From Pseudomonas chlororaphis subsp. chlororaphis (GTDB taxonomy: Bacteria; Pseudomonadota; Gammaproteobacteria; Pseudomonadales; Pseudomonadaceae), in contig NZ_CP027712.1 of NCBI RefSeq assembly GCF_003945765.1, positions 6,138,001 through 6,202,000 of the forward strand: DNA of 64,000 nt, written 5' to 3'. How positions within the stretch are numbered: the first letter of the stretch is position 1; every line of letters starts with the position of its first letter. Under the pieces are notes generated by a model. The model was not told where the DNA came from. It worked only from the letters and a program-made list of their open reading frames with translations, and ran no database searches. Shown piece after piece: positions 27,539-40,094 of this stretch. Position numbers and translations under genes: made by a program.

Positions 27539-29932
27539 CTACAGGTCCAGCGGCACAGTCACGCTCAGGGTGGTGCCCTCGCCCAGCTGACTGTCCAGGG
27601 TCAGGCTACCGCCCATGATCAGCACCCGCTCGCGCATGCCCACCAGGCCGAAGGACGTCGGCCGCCCGGTCTCGACCACAAAACCCTGGCCATCGTCGCT
27701 GATGGTCATGCACAGCTGGTCGTGTTCGAGACTCAGCGTCAGTTCGACAGTATGCGCCTGTGCATGGCGCATCACGTTGGTCAGCGCCTCCTGAAGGATG
27801 CGGAACAGACCGATGGCCTTGGCGTCGCTGAGCACCGGCAGATTGTCGGGCACCTGCACCAGGCAAGGAATCTGCGTGCGCGCCTCGAAACGCCGCGCCT
27901 GCCACTCGATGGCCGAGGCGATGCCGGCATCGAGAATCGGCGGGCGCAAGGCCGTGGCCACATCGCGCACCAACTGGAACAACTGGGCGATCAGGCGCTT
28001 CATGCTGTTCAGGCGTTCGTGCAGCCCCGGATCGAGCTGCGCGTAGGCCAGCTCGCACATCGAGGTCTCCAGCTTGAGCACCGTGAGCATCTGCCCCAAC
28101 TCGTCGTGCACTTCCCGGGCGATGCGGGCCTTTTCCTCTTCGCGCACGCTTTCCAGGTGCGCCGACAGCTCACGCAGTTGTTCGCGCGAACTGGCCAGCT
28201 CCAGTTCGATGCGCTTGCTTTCGCTGATGTCCCAGACGATGCCGTCCCAGACATAGGCGCCGTCCTCAAGCTGGCGGGTGATGGCCTTGATTTCCGCCCA
28301 GCGCTGTTCGCCCTGGCGGGTCAGGATCCGCCCCTGCCAGGACCAGTCGCTGTCGGTGTCCAGGGCATGGTCCTGGGTCTGGTGATAGCTGGCCCGATCC
28401 TCTGGGTGCACCAGGCTGCGCAGCCCTATGTCGCGGTGGCTGAGGGTCGCCGGGGAATAACCCACCAGGCTCTCGCTGCCTTCGCTGATGTAGGCGAAAT
28501 CGATCTGCCCGGTCACCGGTGCCCGTTCCAGGCGGAACACCAGCCCCGGCACATTGGCGGCGATCCCCTGCAATCGCGCCTCGCTTTCCTGCAGGGCGGC
28601 CAGGGCGCGACGACGCTCAGTGACGTCTGTAAGGTAAACCACCAGGTACTCGCCATCGCGAAAACGCAGAAAGCTCAGCGACACATCGGCCGGCAGGATG
28701 CTGCCGTCGGCGCGGACACACTGGGTCTCGAAGCTGGGCGGCGCGTCCTCGCTGGCCCGGGCGCGCTTCCACAGGCCAAGCCAGCGGTCCATGTGCAGGT
28801 TGGGTTCGAAATCGCTCAACGGCCTGTCGACCACCGCCCCCGGCGCATAGCCCAGCATGCTTTCGGCCGCGCGGTTGGCGTAGCGCACATGGCTGTCCCA
28901 GTTGACCCACAGAATGCCCACCGTGCTCTGGTCGATGGAAAACTGGGTCAGGCGCAAGGCTTCTTCACTGGCCTCGCGCCGGGCCAGGTCCTCGCGGGTG
29001 GTCAACAGCCGCTGTTCGAGCGTCTGTTGCTGGCGGCGCTGCCAGATAACGATGGCCATGCTCGCCAACAGCAGCACGGCCAACAGCAGGCTGAGGTTCT
29101 GCCAGAAACCGCGGGACTCGCTCAGCCGCGGATATTTGGGCTGCAGCCAGCGATTGTGCAGCTGCTCCAGGTCCTTGGCGGCGATACCGTGCAAGGCGCG
29201 TTGCACGATGTCCGCCAGCTCGGGCCAATCGCGCCGGGTCGCCACCCGCAACAGTTGCGGCAGGCCGATATCACCCACCACCGCCAGGCCGGCGAACTCC
29301 GGCTCCGCCGACAAACGACTGAGCTGTGCTTCATCGATCACCGCATAACGCGCCTGCTGGCTGAGCAGCAATTGCAGGGCCTGGCGCTCCAGGGGCACAC
29401 CCTGCAGATTGAGGTTGGAATAGGTCGCCCGCAGGTAGTCCGCCACCGCACTGGGCATGCGCACCGCCACGCGGGTCTGGCTGTCGAGCTTTTCCAGCTC
29501 CACCGCGCCGGCGCCCTTCTGCTCGCCGACCACCAGTTGCGGCACGCGCATATAGGGGTCGGAAAACTGCCAGAGCCGCAGGCCGGCCGGGGTCTGGCTC
29601 AGGCCCGGGGCCATATCCACTTCACCGGTACGCACTGCCGCCTCCAGTTGCGCCTGATCGGCAAAGTTGCGCCAGCTCAGCTCGACCTTCATCGCCTGGG
29701 CCAGCCACTGCATCAGTTCGATATTGGCGCCGGACAAGCGTTGCAGCCGTCGGTCGTACTGGGCATAGGGAGCCTGGAGCACCACGCCGACCCGTAATTC
29801 CCGGTGCTGCTCCAGCCACTGCTGTTGTGCGGGGCTCCACTGCGCCTGGGCGATATGTGGCGCAGGCACCGCCCGGGCCATCAAGGGAAGGCATATACAG
29901 CCGATAACCAACAGGCAGCGAAAACGCATCAT
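27539..29932 (-). CDS. agtS: Sensor histidine kinase with periplasmic SBP_bac_3 domain and PAS domains (AgtS)
   Basis: A 797-residue membrane kinase. Order: signal sequence (residues 1-20), an extracellular amino-acid-binding (SBP_bac_3) domain at about 30-255, a transmembrane helix near 275-295 (LSLLLAVLLLASMAIVIW), two PAS/PAC domains at about 330-575, a HisKA_3 domain with phosphoacceptor H609 in REVHDELGQ, and a C-terminal HATPase with DDGQGF. The fused binding domain implies direct ligand sensing, by synteny of 4-aminobutyrate or 5-aminovalerate. Start uncertain between ATG 29932 and 29929; the upstream codon at 29965 lacks support. Confidence 0.9.
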   Translation of the reverse strand: MMRFRCLLVIGCICLPLMARAVPAPHIAQAQWSPAQQQWLEQHRELRVGVVLQAPYAQYDRRLQRLSGANIELMQWLAQAMKVELSWRNFADQAQLEAAVRTGEVDMAPGLSQTPAGLRLWQFSDPYMRVPQLVVGEQKGAGAVELEKLDSQTRVAVRMPSAVADYLRATYSNLNLQGVPLERQALQLLLSQQARYAVIDEAQLSRLSAEPEFAGLAVVGDIGLPQLLRVATRRDWPELADIVQRALHGIAAKDLEQLHNRWLQPKYPRLSESRGFWQNLSLLLAVLLLASMAIVIWQRRQQQTLEQRLLTTREDLARREASEEALRLTQFSIDQSTVGILWVNWDSHVRYANRAAESMLGYAPGAVVDRPLSDFEPNLHMDRWLGLWKRARASEDAPPSFETQCVRADGSILPADVSLSFLRFRDGEYLVVYLTDVTERRRALAALQESEARLQGIAANVPGLVFRLERAPVTGQIDFAYISEGSESLVGYSPATLSHRDIGLRSLVHPEDRASYHQTQDHALDTDSDWSWQGRILTRQGEQRWAEIKAITRQLEDGAYVWDGIVWDISESKRIELELASSREQLRELSAHLESVREEEKARIAREVHDELGQMLTVLKLETSMCELAYAQLDPGLHERLNSMKRLIAQLFQLVRDVATALRPPILDAGIASAIEWQARRFEARTQIPCLVQVPDNLPVLSDAKAIGLFRILQEALTNVMRHAQAHTVELTLSLEHDQLCMTISDDGQGFVVETGRPTSFGLVGMRERVLIMGGSLTLDSQLGEGTTLSVTVPLDL

Positions 29933-30006
29933 CTGAAGTCTCACACACTGACAAATACTGACCAACCCATTAGGCTGCCGGGATTACTTCTGGCCTGGAA
30001 TAACCG

Positions 30007-31005
30007 ATGTCCCTTGTCCACCGCACGGCACTGCCCGCATTGTGCCTGTCGCTGATCCTGCCTTGTGCCTTTTCGGTCGAGGCCGCCGATCCGCAAGCCG
30101 CCCCGGCAGAACAGCCTGCCGCGGAAAAGCCGGCCGAACGCCAGCCGCTCCTTGAGCGTAGCCAGGAAGATGCAGCGGCCCTCGAACGGGTCCTGCCATC
30201 CAGCGAACAACAGTCACTGCAAGCCGGCAGCGAGAGCTTTCTGGCCCTGTGGAAACCCGCCAACACCAGCGACCCCAAAGGCGCGGTGATTATCATCCCT
30301 GGCGCTGGCGAAACCGCTGACTGGCCTCAGGCAATCGGCCCTTTGCGCAACAGATTGCCGGATGCCGACTGGAGCAGCCTGAGCCTGACCTTGCCCGACC
30401 TGCAGAGCGATGCGGCGCAACCGCGCATCGTCGAGGCCGAACCTGCGCCCGCGACCGCCGACACTAGCAGCAAAGATGCCGCCACGGCAGCGCCCAAACC
30501 GATCGAACAGGCCGCCGGTGGCGAAGCCGAGATCGCCGATCGCGCGGTGGTGGAGAGTAGCGAAGAACAGGCCAAGGCCGACGCCGAGCGGATTTTTGCC
30601 CGTATCGACGCCGCGGTGACCTACGCCCAGCAGCAGAACGCCCGCAGCATTGTGTTGCTGGGTCATGGCAGCGGCGCCTACTGGGCCACGCGCTACCTGA
30701 GCGAAAAACAACCGCCGGAGATTCAAAAGCTGGTGCTGGTGGCTGCCCAGACCCCGTCCATCGGCAAACCCGGACTGGCGGAACTGACGCCGACCCTGAA
30801 GCTGGCGACCGCCGATTTTTTCTACAAGGACAACGCGCAGGCTCGCAAGAACGCCCTGGAACGCCTGCAGGCGAGCAAGCGCCTGAAGAACGCCAACTTC
30901 ACCCAGGTCTCGCTCAACGCCCTGCCGGGCAACAGCACGGCTGAAAACGAGCAGCTGTTCAGACGCGTACGCGGCTGGCTGAGCCCGCAACCCGCGCAAG
31001 ACTGA
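30007..31005 (+). CDS. DUF3530 family alpha/beta-hydrolase-like protein
   Basis: A 332-residue exported protein: signal peptide residues 1-26 (ending VEAA), an Ala/Pro/Glu-rich stretch, then a hydrolase-like core with GAVIIIPGAGETADWP (oxyanion region) and VLLGHGSGAYWATRYL, where GHGSG fits the GxSxG nucleophile elbow. A low-complexity acidic insert at about residues 145-185 separates the two. Function is unknown. It is divergent from agtS. Confidence 0.8.
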   Translation: MSLVHRTALPALCLSLILPCAFSVEAADPQAAPAEQPAAEKPAERQPLLERSQEDAAALERVLPSSEQQSLQAGSESFLALWKPANTSDPKGAVIIIPGAGETADWPQAIGPLRNRLPDADWSSLSLTLPDLQSDAAQPRIVEAEPAPATADTSSKDAATAAPKPIEQAAGGEAEIADRAVVESSEEQAKADAERIFARIDAAVTYAQQQNARSIVLLGHGSGAYWATRYLSEKQPPEIQKLVLVAAQTPSIGKPGLAELTPTLKLATADFFYKDNAQARKNALERLQASKRLKNANFTQVSLNALPGNSTAENEQLFRRVRGWLSPQPAQD

Positions 31006-31065
31006 ATCCCGCCGCGTCCGGTCCCGCTCCTGTTTTGGGCAAGGTGCGGGGCCGGGCGTGGGGCA

Positions 31066-31104
31066 GTTCCCTCTAGCGAATCTCTCTAACGAGCCTCTCT
31101 AACG
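31066..31104. repeat. 13-bp tandem repeat over the end of the J-domain gene
   Basis: AATCTCTCTAACG (31079-31091) and AGCCTCTCTAACG (31092-31104) are adjacent near-copies, with a degenerate third copy at 31066-31078. The repeat carries the stop codon of the gene at 31099-31866, so a second stop-like triplet follows in the repeat. Probably a replication-slippage product. Confidence 0.6.
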
Positions 31105-31866
31105 AAAGTCCCGACGCTCGCGGATCAGTGCGTAAGCGCTGTGCAGTTCGCGAGTTTTCTCCGTGGCTTCACGCACCTGCAAGGGGCTTGCGCCGCTGCC
31201 GGCAATCTTGTCCGGGTGATGGCGACTGAGCAGGCGCCGGTAGGCGCGCTTGATCTGCGACGGCTCGCTGGTCGCCGAGACACCGAGCAGGCGCAACGCG
31301 TCCTGATAGGTGCCACTGCTGTTGGCCAACGGCTTTTTGCTCGGCTCGTAGTCCGCCGCCAACGCCTGCACCTGCTGCACAGTCCAGCCCAGCCACTTGC
31401 CCCAAAGCTGGATCAGCTCGCGCTCGGAGGGGCTGGCCCGGCCATCGGCCCAGACCATCCGCCAGCAAGCGCGCAACACACCCTCGGCAGCATGAGGCTG
31501 CGTCGCCAGGCGTCGCAGGTAGCCCCGTAGCCGATCGTTACCCGACTTGCCCCGATTGAACGCGGCAATGGCGCGGCGCTGTGCAGCTTCGCTCATGTCC
31601 AGCGAACGCATTTCCAAACGCGCCTGCTGGATATGCCCATCGACCACCCGGCCATCGCTTTTCGCCAGCCGCCCCAAGAGCACGAACAGCAGTTCATCGT
31701 TACGCAGCGCCGGTCGACCGCCCAGCCGCTCACGCACCTGGGCCCAGCTATGCAACTGCAAACGCCGGTCCAGCGCCTGTCCCAGCAACGCTCCCAGCAT
31801 GGCCCCCGGGATACTGGCTATGGCAAAGCCAGCCCCGGCTCCGATCAGAGTCCCTGGCCACAACAT
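31099..31866 (-). CDS. DjlA-like TerB / DnaJ-domain co-chaperone
   Basis: A 255-residue protein: N-terminal glycine-rich hydrophobic segment (residues 1-32, GTLIGAGAGFAIASIPGAMLGALLG) as a membrane anchor, a TerB-like helical domain at about 50-170, and a C-terminal J domain at about 188-252 with the HPD motif (RHHPDK) that stimulates DnaK. This is the DjlA architecture. The stop codon is one base before the murU stop codon region starts upstream of it on the same strand, with a 1-base gap to murU. Confidence 0.88.
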   Translation of the reverse strand: MLWPGTLIGAGAGFAIASIPGAMLGALLGQALDRRLQLHSWAQVRERLGGRPALRNDELLFVLLGRLAKSDGRVVDGHIQQARLEMRSLDMSEAAQRRAIAAFNRGKSGNDRLRGYLRRLATQPHAAEGVLRACWRMVWADGRASPSERELIQLWGKWLGWTVQQVQALAADYEPSKKPLANSSGTYQDALRLLGVSATSEPSQIKRAYRRLLSRHHPDKIAGSGASPLQVREATEKTRELHSAYALIRERRDFR

Positions 31867-31867
31867 A

Positions 31868-33561
<1,694 letters not shown>

Positions 33562-33691
33562 TGCAAGGGTCTCCGACGGCGCTAGCCGTCAAGCGGGTCA
33601 TGCTTTATTATCCAGCATCTTTTTCAGACCATCGAGAGGCGTGCGGCCCACACCGCGGGCAGATGGCACGCAGGAAGCCCGGACTAATAAG

Positions 33692-36493
33692 ATGGCATTG
33701 AAATCCCCCGCGTTTCGTAAAAAATTTCCGTTGTTGGTTACTGGCAGTCTGCTGGCCCTGCAACCCCTAGCCACTTCGTTCGTGGTCGCCGCAGAACAGT
33801 ATGACTGCTCAGTCTCTGCTTCGGGTGGCTGGGACTGCGCGCCGAAAACCAGCGCCGCTCAACTGCCTCCGCGCCCCGTGCATGACGCGAGTGCGGTCAG
33901 CTCGAGCACCGCGGCGTCGGCCGAAGGCGGCGAAACCAGCGAAGACACCGGCGCCAAGCCGATGCTGGTTACCGAGTCCAAGGGCCGCGGCCTGAAGTCC
34001 CGCAGCGAAGACTACAGTCACCTCGACTGGGTTCCGCGCGAGAAGCTCACCGCCGCCCAGCTGGCCGAGACCGGTCCTTACTGTGCTGGTGCTTATATCG
34101 AACCGATTCGTCCTGGCATGAATGACAAGACGAATAAAAGTGACGCCCCGACCTTTATCGGCGCCAAGGCTTCGCGTTACCAGCAGGAGCAGCAGATCGC
34201 GACCCTGGCCGGTGATGTGGTCATGCGCCAGGGCAGCATGCAGGTCGAGGCCGACGAGGCCAACCTGTACCAGGCCGAGAACCGCGGTGAGCTGAGCGGC
34301 AACGTCCGCTTGCGCGACAACGGCGCCCTGCTGGTCGGCGATCACGCCGACGTGCAGCTGGATACCGGCGAAGCCAAGGTCGACAACGCCGAATACGTGA
34401 TGCACAAATCGCGCATCCGCGGTAACGCGCTGTACGCCAAGCGTGCCGAGAACGCGATCATCCGCCTCAAGGATGGTACCTACACCACGTGCGAACCGAG
34501 CAGCAACGCCTGGCAGCTCAAGGGCAACAACATCACCCTGAATCCGGCGACCGGCTTCGGCACAGCGACCAACGTGACATTGCGCGTCAAGGACATTCCG
34601 GTCCTGTACACGCCATACATCTATTTCCCGATCGACGACCGTCGCCAGTCCGGCTTCCTGCCGCCGACCATCGGCAGCGGCAGCGATACCGGCTTCATGC
34701 TGGTCACCCCGTACTACTTCAACCTGGCACCGAACTACGACGCCACGTTGTACCCGCGCTACATGAGCAAGCGTGGCCTGTTGATGGAAGGCGAATTCCG
34801 TTACCTGACCAAGTCCAGCGAAGGTCAGTTCGGCGCGGCGTACCTCAACGACGAAAACGATGACCGCAAACTGCAGTCGGACTACGAAAAAACCCGCTAC
34901 ATGTACAACTGGCAGCACAAGGGCGGGCTCGATTCGCGCCTGATGACCGAGGTCGACTACACCAAGATCAGCGATCCGTACTACTTCCAGGATCTGCAGA
35001 CTGACCAGATCGGCGTGGAAAGCCGTGACTACATTAACCAGCAGGGTGCTGTGACCTACCGCGGCGATACCTACACCGCGCGCCTCAATGCCCAGGCTTA
35101 TGAGCTGGCCACGGTTTCCAACATCACGCCTTACAACCGTCTGCCGCAAATCACCTTGAATGGCTTCTTGCCGCAGCATCCGGGCGGGTTGGACTTCAAG
35201 TACGAAACCGAGATTGTTCGCTTTGATCGCGACCTGCAGAACGGTACGTTCTTTGATGAGAATGGTGTCGGTGCACCGCGACTCGACCGCAACATTCAAG
35301 GTCTGGCACGTGCCAATGGTAATCGCCTGAACCTTGCACCGTCTGTGAGCCTTCCGCTTAACTGGACCTATGGCTTCCTGAAGCCGTCTCTCAAGTATCA
35401 ATACACCCAGTACGATCTGGATCTGGACAGTATCGGCAAGAGCCAGGTTGCTGCACAGACCGCGGAACAGAATCGCCTGAACGGTACTTACAGCAGCAAT
35501 CAGAACCGTGGTGTGCCTATCGCCAGTATCGACAGCGGCCTGTACTTCGACCGCAACACCCAATGGTTCGGCAAGAACTATCGTCAGACCCTGGAACCAC
35601 GCCTGTACTATCTCTATGTACCGGAGAAAGACCAGAGCGACATCCCGGTATTCGATACCAGCGAGTCTACGTTCAACTACTCGTCGCTGTTCCGTGATAA
35701 TCGTTTCACCGGCTCCGACCGTGTAGGCGACGAGAACAAATTGTCCCTCGGCGTCACCAACCGCTGGATCGAAGAGAACGGCTTTGAACGTCAACGCATC
35801 AGCATCGGTCAGGCCTTGTACTTCAAGGACCGCGAAGTCCAGTTGCCAGGTATCGATGCGAAAACCCGCGACGACGCGCACTCCAATGTTTCGCCTTATG
35901 CACTGGAATACGAGTACCGCTGGAACCGCGACTGGCGTACCACTGCCGACTACAACTGGGATCCGGACAGCCACAGCCCACGCTCCGGTAGCGCGATGTT
36001 CCACTACCAGCCGGAAGACAACCCGAACAAGGTCATCAACGCCGGTTATCGTTATCGCAACGACCTGGTTCGTTACGACCAGTCTACGGGTAAATGGTCG
36101 GTGGGTGGCGGTGACTACGGCACTCCAGGACAACCTGGCTATGTGAAGGACTACTACAAGATCAAGCAGCATGACTTCTCGGTGATCTGGCCGATCGTGC
36201 CGCAATGGAACCTGATCAGCCGCTGGCAGTACGACTACAACCGCAACCGTACCCTCGATGCCTTCGGTGGTTTCGAATACGACAACTGCTGCTGGAAACT
36301 GCGTCTGATCAACCGTTACTGGGTCAAGTATGACGAAACCAGTCAAGACGCCCCGCAGAACGAGAAAGGCGACCATGGCATCTTCCTTCAAATCGTCCTG
36401 AAAGGACTCGGCGGCCTGACCGGCGCCAAGGTAGAGAGCTTCCTCGACAAAGGCATTCAAGGTTACCGTGAACGTGAAGACCAAGCTTTCTGA
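33692..36493 (+). CDS. lptD: LPS-assembly protein LptD
   Basis: Essential outer-membrane translocon that inserts LPS with LptE. The 933-residue protein has a signal peptide (about residues 1-33), a pseudomonad-type N-terminal extension, a periplasmic LptA-like domain at about 150-300, and a beta-barrel to the end. The adjacent cysteine pair CC at residues 866-867 (DNCCWK) matches the disulfide-forming pair of E. coli LptD, and upstream cysteines are present. ATG 33692 gives a good signal peptide; 33641 does not. It is divergent from amgK and overlaps surA. Confidence 0.95.
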   Translation: MALKSPAFRKKFPLLVTGSLLALQPLATSFVVAAEQYDCSVSASGGWDCAPKTSAAQLPPRPVHDASAVSSSTAASAEGGETSEDTGAKPMLVTESKGRGLKSRSEDYSHLDWVPREKLTAAQLAETGPYCAGAYIEPIRPGMNDKTNKSDAPTFIGAKASRYQQEQQIATLAGDVVMRQGSMQVEADEANLYQAENRGELSGNVRLRDNGALLVGDHADVQLDTGEAKVDNAEYVMHKSRIRGNALYAKRAENAIIRLKDGTYTTCEPSSNAWQLKGNNITLNPATGFGTATNVTLRVKDIPVLYTPYIYFPIDDRRQSGFLPPTIGSGSDTGFMLVTPYYFNLAPNYDATLYPRYMSKRGLLMEGEFRYLTKSSEGQFGAAYLNDENDDRKLQSDYEKTRYMYNWQHKGGLDSRLMTEVDYTKISDPYYFQDLQTDQIGVESRDYINQQGAVTYRGDTYTARLNAQAYELATVSNITPYNRLPQITLNGFLPQHPGGLDFKYETEIVRFDRDLQNGTFFDENGVGAPRLDRNIQGLARANGNRLNLAPSVSLPLNWTYGFLKPSLKYQYTQYDLDLDSIGKSQVAAQTAEQNRLNGTYSSNQNRGVPIASIDSGLYFDRNTQWFGKNYRQTLEPRLYYLYVPEKDQSDIPVFDTSESTFNYSSLFRDNRFTGSDRVGDENKLSLGVTNRWIEENGFERQRISIGQALYFKDREVQLPGIDAKTRDDAHSNVSPYALEYEYRWNRDWRTTADYNWDPDSHSPRSGSAMFHYQPEDNPNKVINAGYRYRNDLVRYDQSTGKWSVGGGDYGTPGQPGYVKDYYKIKQHDFSVIWPIVPQWNLISRWQYDYNRNRTLDAFGGFEYDNCCWKLRLINRYWVKYDETSQDAPQNEKGDHGIFLQIVLKGLGGLTGAKVESFLDKGIQGYREREDQAF

Positions 36494-37790
36494 TTGTCTG
36501 CGCCCGCTGATGCTGGGCGCGCTGTTCCTGGGTACCGCGGCGAGCGCCGCGGTACAACCCATCGACAAAGTGGTGGCCATCGTCGATAACGACGTGGTCA
36601 TGCAGAGCCAGCTGGACCAACGGGTTCACGAAGTTCAGCAAACCATCGCCAAGCGCGGCGGCGGCATGCCACCCGCCGAGGTCCTGAACCAGCAGGTACT
36701 GGAACGCCTGATCGTCGAAAACCTGCAACTGCAGATCGGCGAGCGCTCCGGCATCCGCATTACCGATGAAGAGCTGAACCAGGCCGTCGGCACCATCGCC
36801 CAACGCAACAACATGACGCCCGATCAGTTCCGCGCCGCCCTGGCTCGTGATGGCCTGTCCTATCAGGACGCCCGTGAGCAGATTCGCCGCGAGATGATCA
36901 TCAGCCGTGTGCGTCAGCGCCGTGTCGCCGAACGCATTCAGGTCTCCGAGCAGGAAGTGAAGAACTTCCTCGCCTCCGACCTGGGCAAGATGCAACTGTC
37001 CGAAGAGTTGCACCTGGCCAATATCCTGATTCCAACCCCGGAAAGCGCCAACTCCGAAGCGATTCAGAGCGCCGCGCGCCAGGCCATGGAAATCTACCAG
37101 CAGCTCAAACAAGGCGCCGACTTCGCTCAGCTGGCCATCGCCCGTTCCGGCAGCGACAACGCCCTGGAAGGTGGTGACATGGGCTGGCGTAAAGCCGCTC
37201 AACTGCCCCCTCCGTTCGACCGCGAACTGAGCTCCATGGCAGTGGGCGATATCACCCAGCCAGCTCGTACTCCAGGCGGCTTCATCATCCTGAAGCTGTT
37301 GGAAAAACGCGGCGGCGGCAATCAGATACGTGACGAAGTGCATGTCCGTCATATCCTGATCAAGCCAAGTGAAATTCGCAGCGAAGAAGAAACCAAGCGC
37401 CTGGCCCAGAAGCTCTACGAGCGCATCGAAGCCGGCGAAGACTTTGCCGAACTGGCGAAAAGCTACTCGGAAGATCCAGGTTCCGCCCTCAACGGTGGCG
37501 ACCTCAGCTGGATCGACCCGAACGCCCTGGTTCCCGAGTTCCGCGACGTGATGGCCAAGACCCCGCAAGGTCAGCTGTCCAAGCCGTTCCAGAGCCCATA
37601 TGGCTGGCACGTACTGGAAGTCCTTGGCCGCCGCGCCACCGACAGCACCAGCCAGGCCCGCGAACAGCAAGCGATGACCGTACTGCGCAACCGCAAATAC
37701 GACGAAGAGCTGCAAACCTGGCTGCGCCAGATTCGCGACGAAGCCTACGTCGAGATCAAACTTCCTGGCGCCGACCAGGCGGCACAGTGA
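36468..37790 (+). CDS. surA: Periplasmic chaperone and prolyl isomerase SurA
   Basis: Chaperones outer-membrane proteins, LptD among them, to the BAM complex. Up to 440 residues: signal peptide cut near ASA/A, N-terminal chaperone region, and two parvulin PpiC domains (about residues 180-280 and 290-390). The start is a GTG, either 36468 (with AAGG 5 bases upstream) or 36474; both lie inside the lptD 3' end, so the two genes overlap and are probably translationally coupled. It overlaps pdxA by 4 bases. Confidence 0.95.
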   Translation: MNVKTKLSDCLRPLMLGALFLGTAASAAVQPIDKVVAIVDNDVVMQSQLDQRVHEVQQTIAKRGGGMPPAEVLNQQVLERLIVENLQLQIGERSGIRITDEELNQAVGTIAQRNNMTPDQFRAALARDGLSYQDAREQIRREMIISRVRQRRVAERIQVSEQEVKNFLASDLGKMQLSEELHLANILIPTPESANSEAIQSAARQAMEIYQQLKQGADFAQLAIARSGSDNALEGGDMGWRKAAQLPPPFDRELSSMAVGDITQPARTPGGFIILKLLEKRGGGNQIRDEVHVRHILIKPSEIRSEEETKRLAQKLYERIEAGEDFAELAKSYSEDPGSALNGGDLSWIDPNALVPEFRDVMAKTPQGQLSKPFQSPYGWHVLEVLGRRATDSTSQAREQQAMTVLRNRKYDEELQTWLRQIRDEAYVEIKLPGADQAAQ

Positions 37791-38776
37791 AACCCAAGCG
37801 TTTCGCGCTCACCCCCGGCGAGCCAGCCGGCATAGGTCCCGACCTGTGCCTGTTGCTCGCTTCGCAACAACAGCCATACCCCCTGATCGCCATCACCAGC
37901 CGCGACCTGCTTACCGAGCGGGCCGCGCAGCTGGGTGTGGCCGTCAGCCTGATTGCGGTCGATCCCGACAATTGGCCAAACCAGCCGGCCGCCGCCGGTA
38001 GCCTCTACGTCTGGGACACCCCGCTGGCGGCCAAGGTCGTTACTGGTCAGCTGGACAAGGCCAACGCCGCGTTCGTTCTGGAAACCCTGACTCGGGCCGG
38101 CCAAGGCTGCCTGGACGGGCATTTCGACGGCATGATTACCGCCCCGGTGCACAAGGGTGTGATCAACGAATCCGGCATCGCCTTTTCCGGCCATACCGAG
38201 TTTCTCGCCGACCTGACACACACCGAACAAGTGGTGATGATGCTGGCCACCCATGGCCTGCGCGTGGCACTGGTGACCACTCACCTGCCCCTGCGGGACA
38301 TCGCCGATACCATTACCCCGGAGCGCCTGGAGCGGGTTACGCGCATTCTGCATGCGGACCTGCGCAACAAATTTGGCATCGCCCAGCCACGCATCCTGGT
38401 CTGCGGGCTCAACCCGCATGCCGGCGAAGGCGGACATCTGGGCCATGAAGAAATCGATATCATCGAACCCACCCTGGAGCGTCTGCGCAACGAAGGCATG
38501 GACCTGCGCGGCCCCCTGCCCGCCGACACTCTGTTTACCCCCAAATATCTGGAGCACTGCGACGCAGTGCTGGCGATGTACCATGACCAGGGGCTGCCCG
38601 TGCTGAAATACAAAGGCTTCGGCGCCGCGGTCAACGTGACGCTGGGCTTGCCGATCATCCGCACCTCGGTCGACCACGGCACCGCCCTGGATCTGGCCGG
38701 CAGCGGCAAGATCGATACCGGCAGCCTGAAAGTCGCCCTGGAAACCGCCTACCAGATGGCCGAGACCCGTTTATGA
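37787..38776 (+). CDS. pdxA: 4-hydroxythreonine-4-phosphate dehydrogenase
   Basis: Pyridoxal phosphate synthesis, DXP-dependent branch. The 329-residue protein starts at a GTG overlapping the surA stop. Zinc-ligand His residues are in [12 protein letters not shown], the [10 protein letters not shown] loop and [14 protein letters not shown]. Confidence 0.96.
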   Translation: MKPKRFALTPGEPAGIGPDLCLLLASQQQPYPLIAITSRDLLTERAAQLGVAVSLIAVDPDNWPNQPAAAGSLYVWDTPLAAKVVTGQLDKANAAFVLETLTRAGQGCLDGHFDGMITAPVHKGVINESGIAFSGHTEFLADLTHTEQVVMMLATHGLRVALVTTHLPLRDIADTITPERLERVTRILHADLRNKFGIAQPRILVCGLNPHAGEGGHLGHEEIDIIEPTLERLRNEGMDLRGPLPADTLFTPKYLEHCDAVLAMYHDQGLPVLKYKGFGAAVNVTLGLPIIRTSVDHGTALDLAGSGKIDTGSLKVALETAYQMAETRL

Positions 38777-39591
38777 CCGAGCAATACCAACACCGGGCGC
38801 GCAAGCGCTTCGGCCAGAACTTCCTGCATGACGCCGGCGTGATCGACCGCATCCTGCGCTCCATCAATGCCAAGTCCGGCGACCGCATGCTGGAAATCGG
38901 CCCGGGCCAGGGCGCCCTGACCGAGGGCCTGCTCAACAGCGGTGCCCAGCTGGATGTAGTCGAGCTGGACAAGGACCTAGTGCCGATCCTCAACCAGCAG
39001 TTTGCTGGCCGGGACAATTTCAGCCTGCACCAGGGCGATGCCCTGAAGTTCGACTTCAACAGCCTGAATGCCGCGCCCGGCAGCCTGCGGGTGGTTGGCA
39101 ACCTGCCCTACAACATCTCCACCCCGCTGATCTTTCACCTGCTGCAGAACGCCGGACTGATCCGCGACATGCACTTCATGCTGCAGAAAGAAGTGGTCGA
39201 GCGCCTCGCTGCGGGCCCTGGCGGTGGTGACTGGGGGCGTCTGTCGATCATGGTCCAGTACCACTGCCGCGTGGAGCATCTGTTCAACGTCGGTCCTGGC
39301 GCGTTCAATCCGCCACCGAAAGTCGACTCGGCGATCGTCCGCCTGGTGCCACACACCGTGCTGCCGCATCCGGCCAAGGATCATCGCCTGTTGGAGCGCA
39401 TCGTCCGCGAAGCCTTCAACCAGCGTCGCAAGACCCTGCGCAATACCCTCAAGGCCCTGCTTTCCAGCGCCGAGATCGAAGCCGCCGGCGTCGATGGCAG
39501 CCTGCGTCCGGAGCAACTGGACCTGGCAGCCTTCGTTCGCCTGGCTGACAAGCTCAGTGAACAAGCCGCGGACACCGCCAGCGCCAGCTGA
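38773..39591 (+). CDS. rsmA: 16S rRNA dimethyladenosine transferase RsmA/KsgA
   Basis: Dimethylates A1518 and A1519 of 16S rRNA. The 272-residue enzyme has the SAM loop [11 protein letters not shown], the acidic VVELDKDL and the catalytic NLPYNIS motif. It overlaps pdxA by 4 bases. Loss gives kasugamycin resistance in the family. This is not the RsmA/CsrA translational regulator of the same name. Confidence 0.96.
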   Translation: MTEQYQHRARKRFGQNFLHDAGVIDRILRSINAKSGDRMLEIGPGQGALTEGLLNSGAQLDVVELDKDLVPILNQQFAGRDNFSLHQGDALKFDFNSLNAAPGSLRVVGNLPYNISTPLIFHLLQNAGLIRDMHFMLQKEVVERLAAGPGGGDWGRLSIMVQYHCRVEHLFNVGPGAFNPPPKVDSAIVRLVPHTVLPHPAKDHRLLERIVREAFNQRRKTLRNTLKALLSSAEIEAAGVDGSLRPEQLDLAAFVRLADKLSEQAADTASAS

Positions 39592-39605
39592 CACGCCACC
39601 AGCGT

Positions 39606-39650
39606 TATCGGGTAAGACGCCAGGCTCCATGTCTGGTTTACTACCCGATA
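39606..39650. repeat. Stem-loop between rsmA and apaG
   Basis: Outer 9-bp arms TATCGGGTA (39606-39614) and TACCCGATA (39642-39650), with an inner CCAG/CTGG pair. No U-run follows. It could be an RNA processing or stability element between the two halves of the operon. Confidence 0.5.
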
Positions 39651-39713
39651 CTTGGCCTAGACTGACCTCCATCAGCTTTGTCCCGCGTCCCGCTTCGTTT
39701 TAAGGCCCCTTGC

Positions 39714-40094
39714 ATGTCCGATCCCCGTTATCAGATCGACGTCAGCGTCGTCACCCGCTTTCTCGCAGAACAGTCGCAACCCGAGCAGAACCGCTTTGCC
39801 TTCGCCTACACCATCACCGTACAAAACAATGGCCTGCTGCCCGCCAAATTGCTCTCGCGGCACTGGGTGATCACCGATGGCGACGGGCACGTCGAGGAAG
39901 TTCGCGGTGCCGGCGTCGTCGGCCAGCAACCGCTGATCGCCGTGGGCAAAAGCCACACTTACAGCAGCGGCACGGTCATGACCACACGCGTCGGCAATAT
40001 GCAGGGCAGCTATCAGATGCTCGCTGAAGACGGCAAACACTTCGACGCCATCATCGCCCCCTTCCGCCTGGCCGTGCCCGGAGCCCTGCACTGA
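39714..40094 (+). CDS. apaG: ApaG protein
   Basis: A 126-residue FN3-like beta-sandwich protein (DUF525) with [17 protein letters not shown] and the glycine-rich [25 protein letters not shown]. The family is linked to Co2+/Mg2+ tolerance and always sits beside apaH; the biochemical role is unsettled. ATG 39714 starts at the conserved N-terminus. Confidence 0.95.
   Translation: MSDPRYQIDVSVVTRFLAEQSQPEQNRFAFAYTITVQNNGLLPAKLLSRHWVITDGDGHVEEVRGAGVVGQQPLIAVGKSHTYSSGTVMTTRVGNMQGSYQMLAEDGKHFDAIIAPFRLAVPGALH

Noticed and set aside
33809..36601. 930-codon open frame antisense to lptD
   Set aside because: High GC with strong codon bias opens the antisense frame. lptD has signal peptide, barrel and conserved cysteines; the antisense product has no recognisable domain or ribosome binding site.
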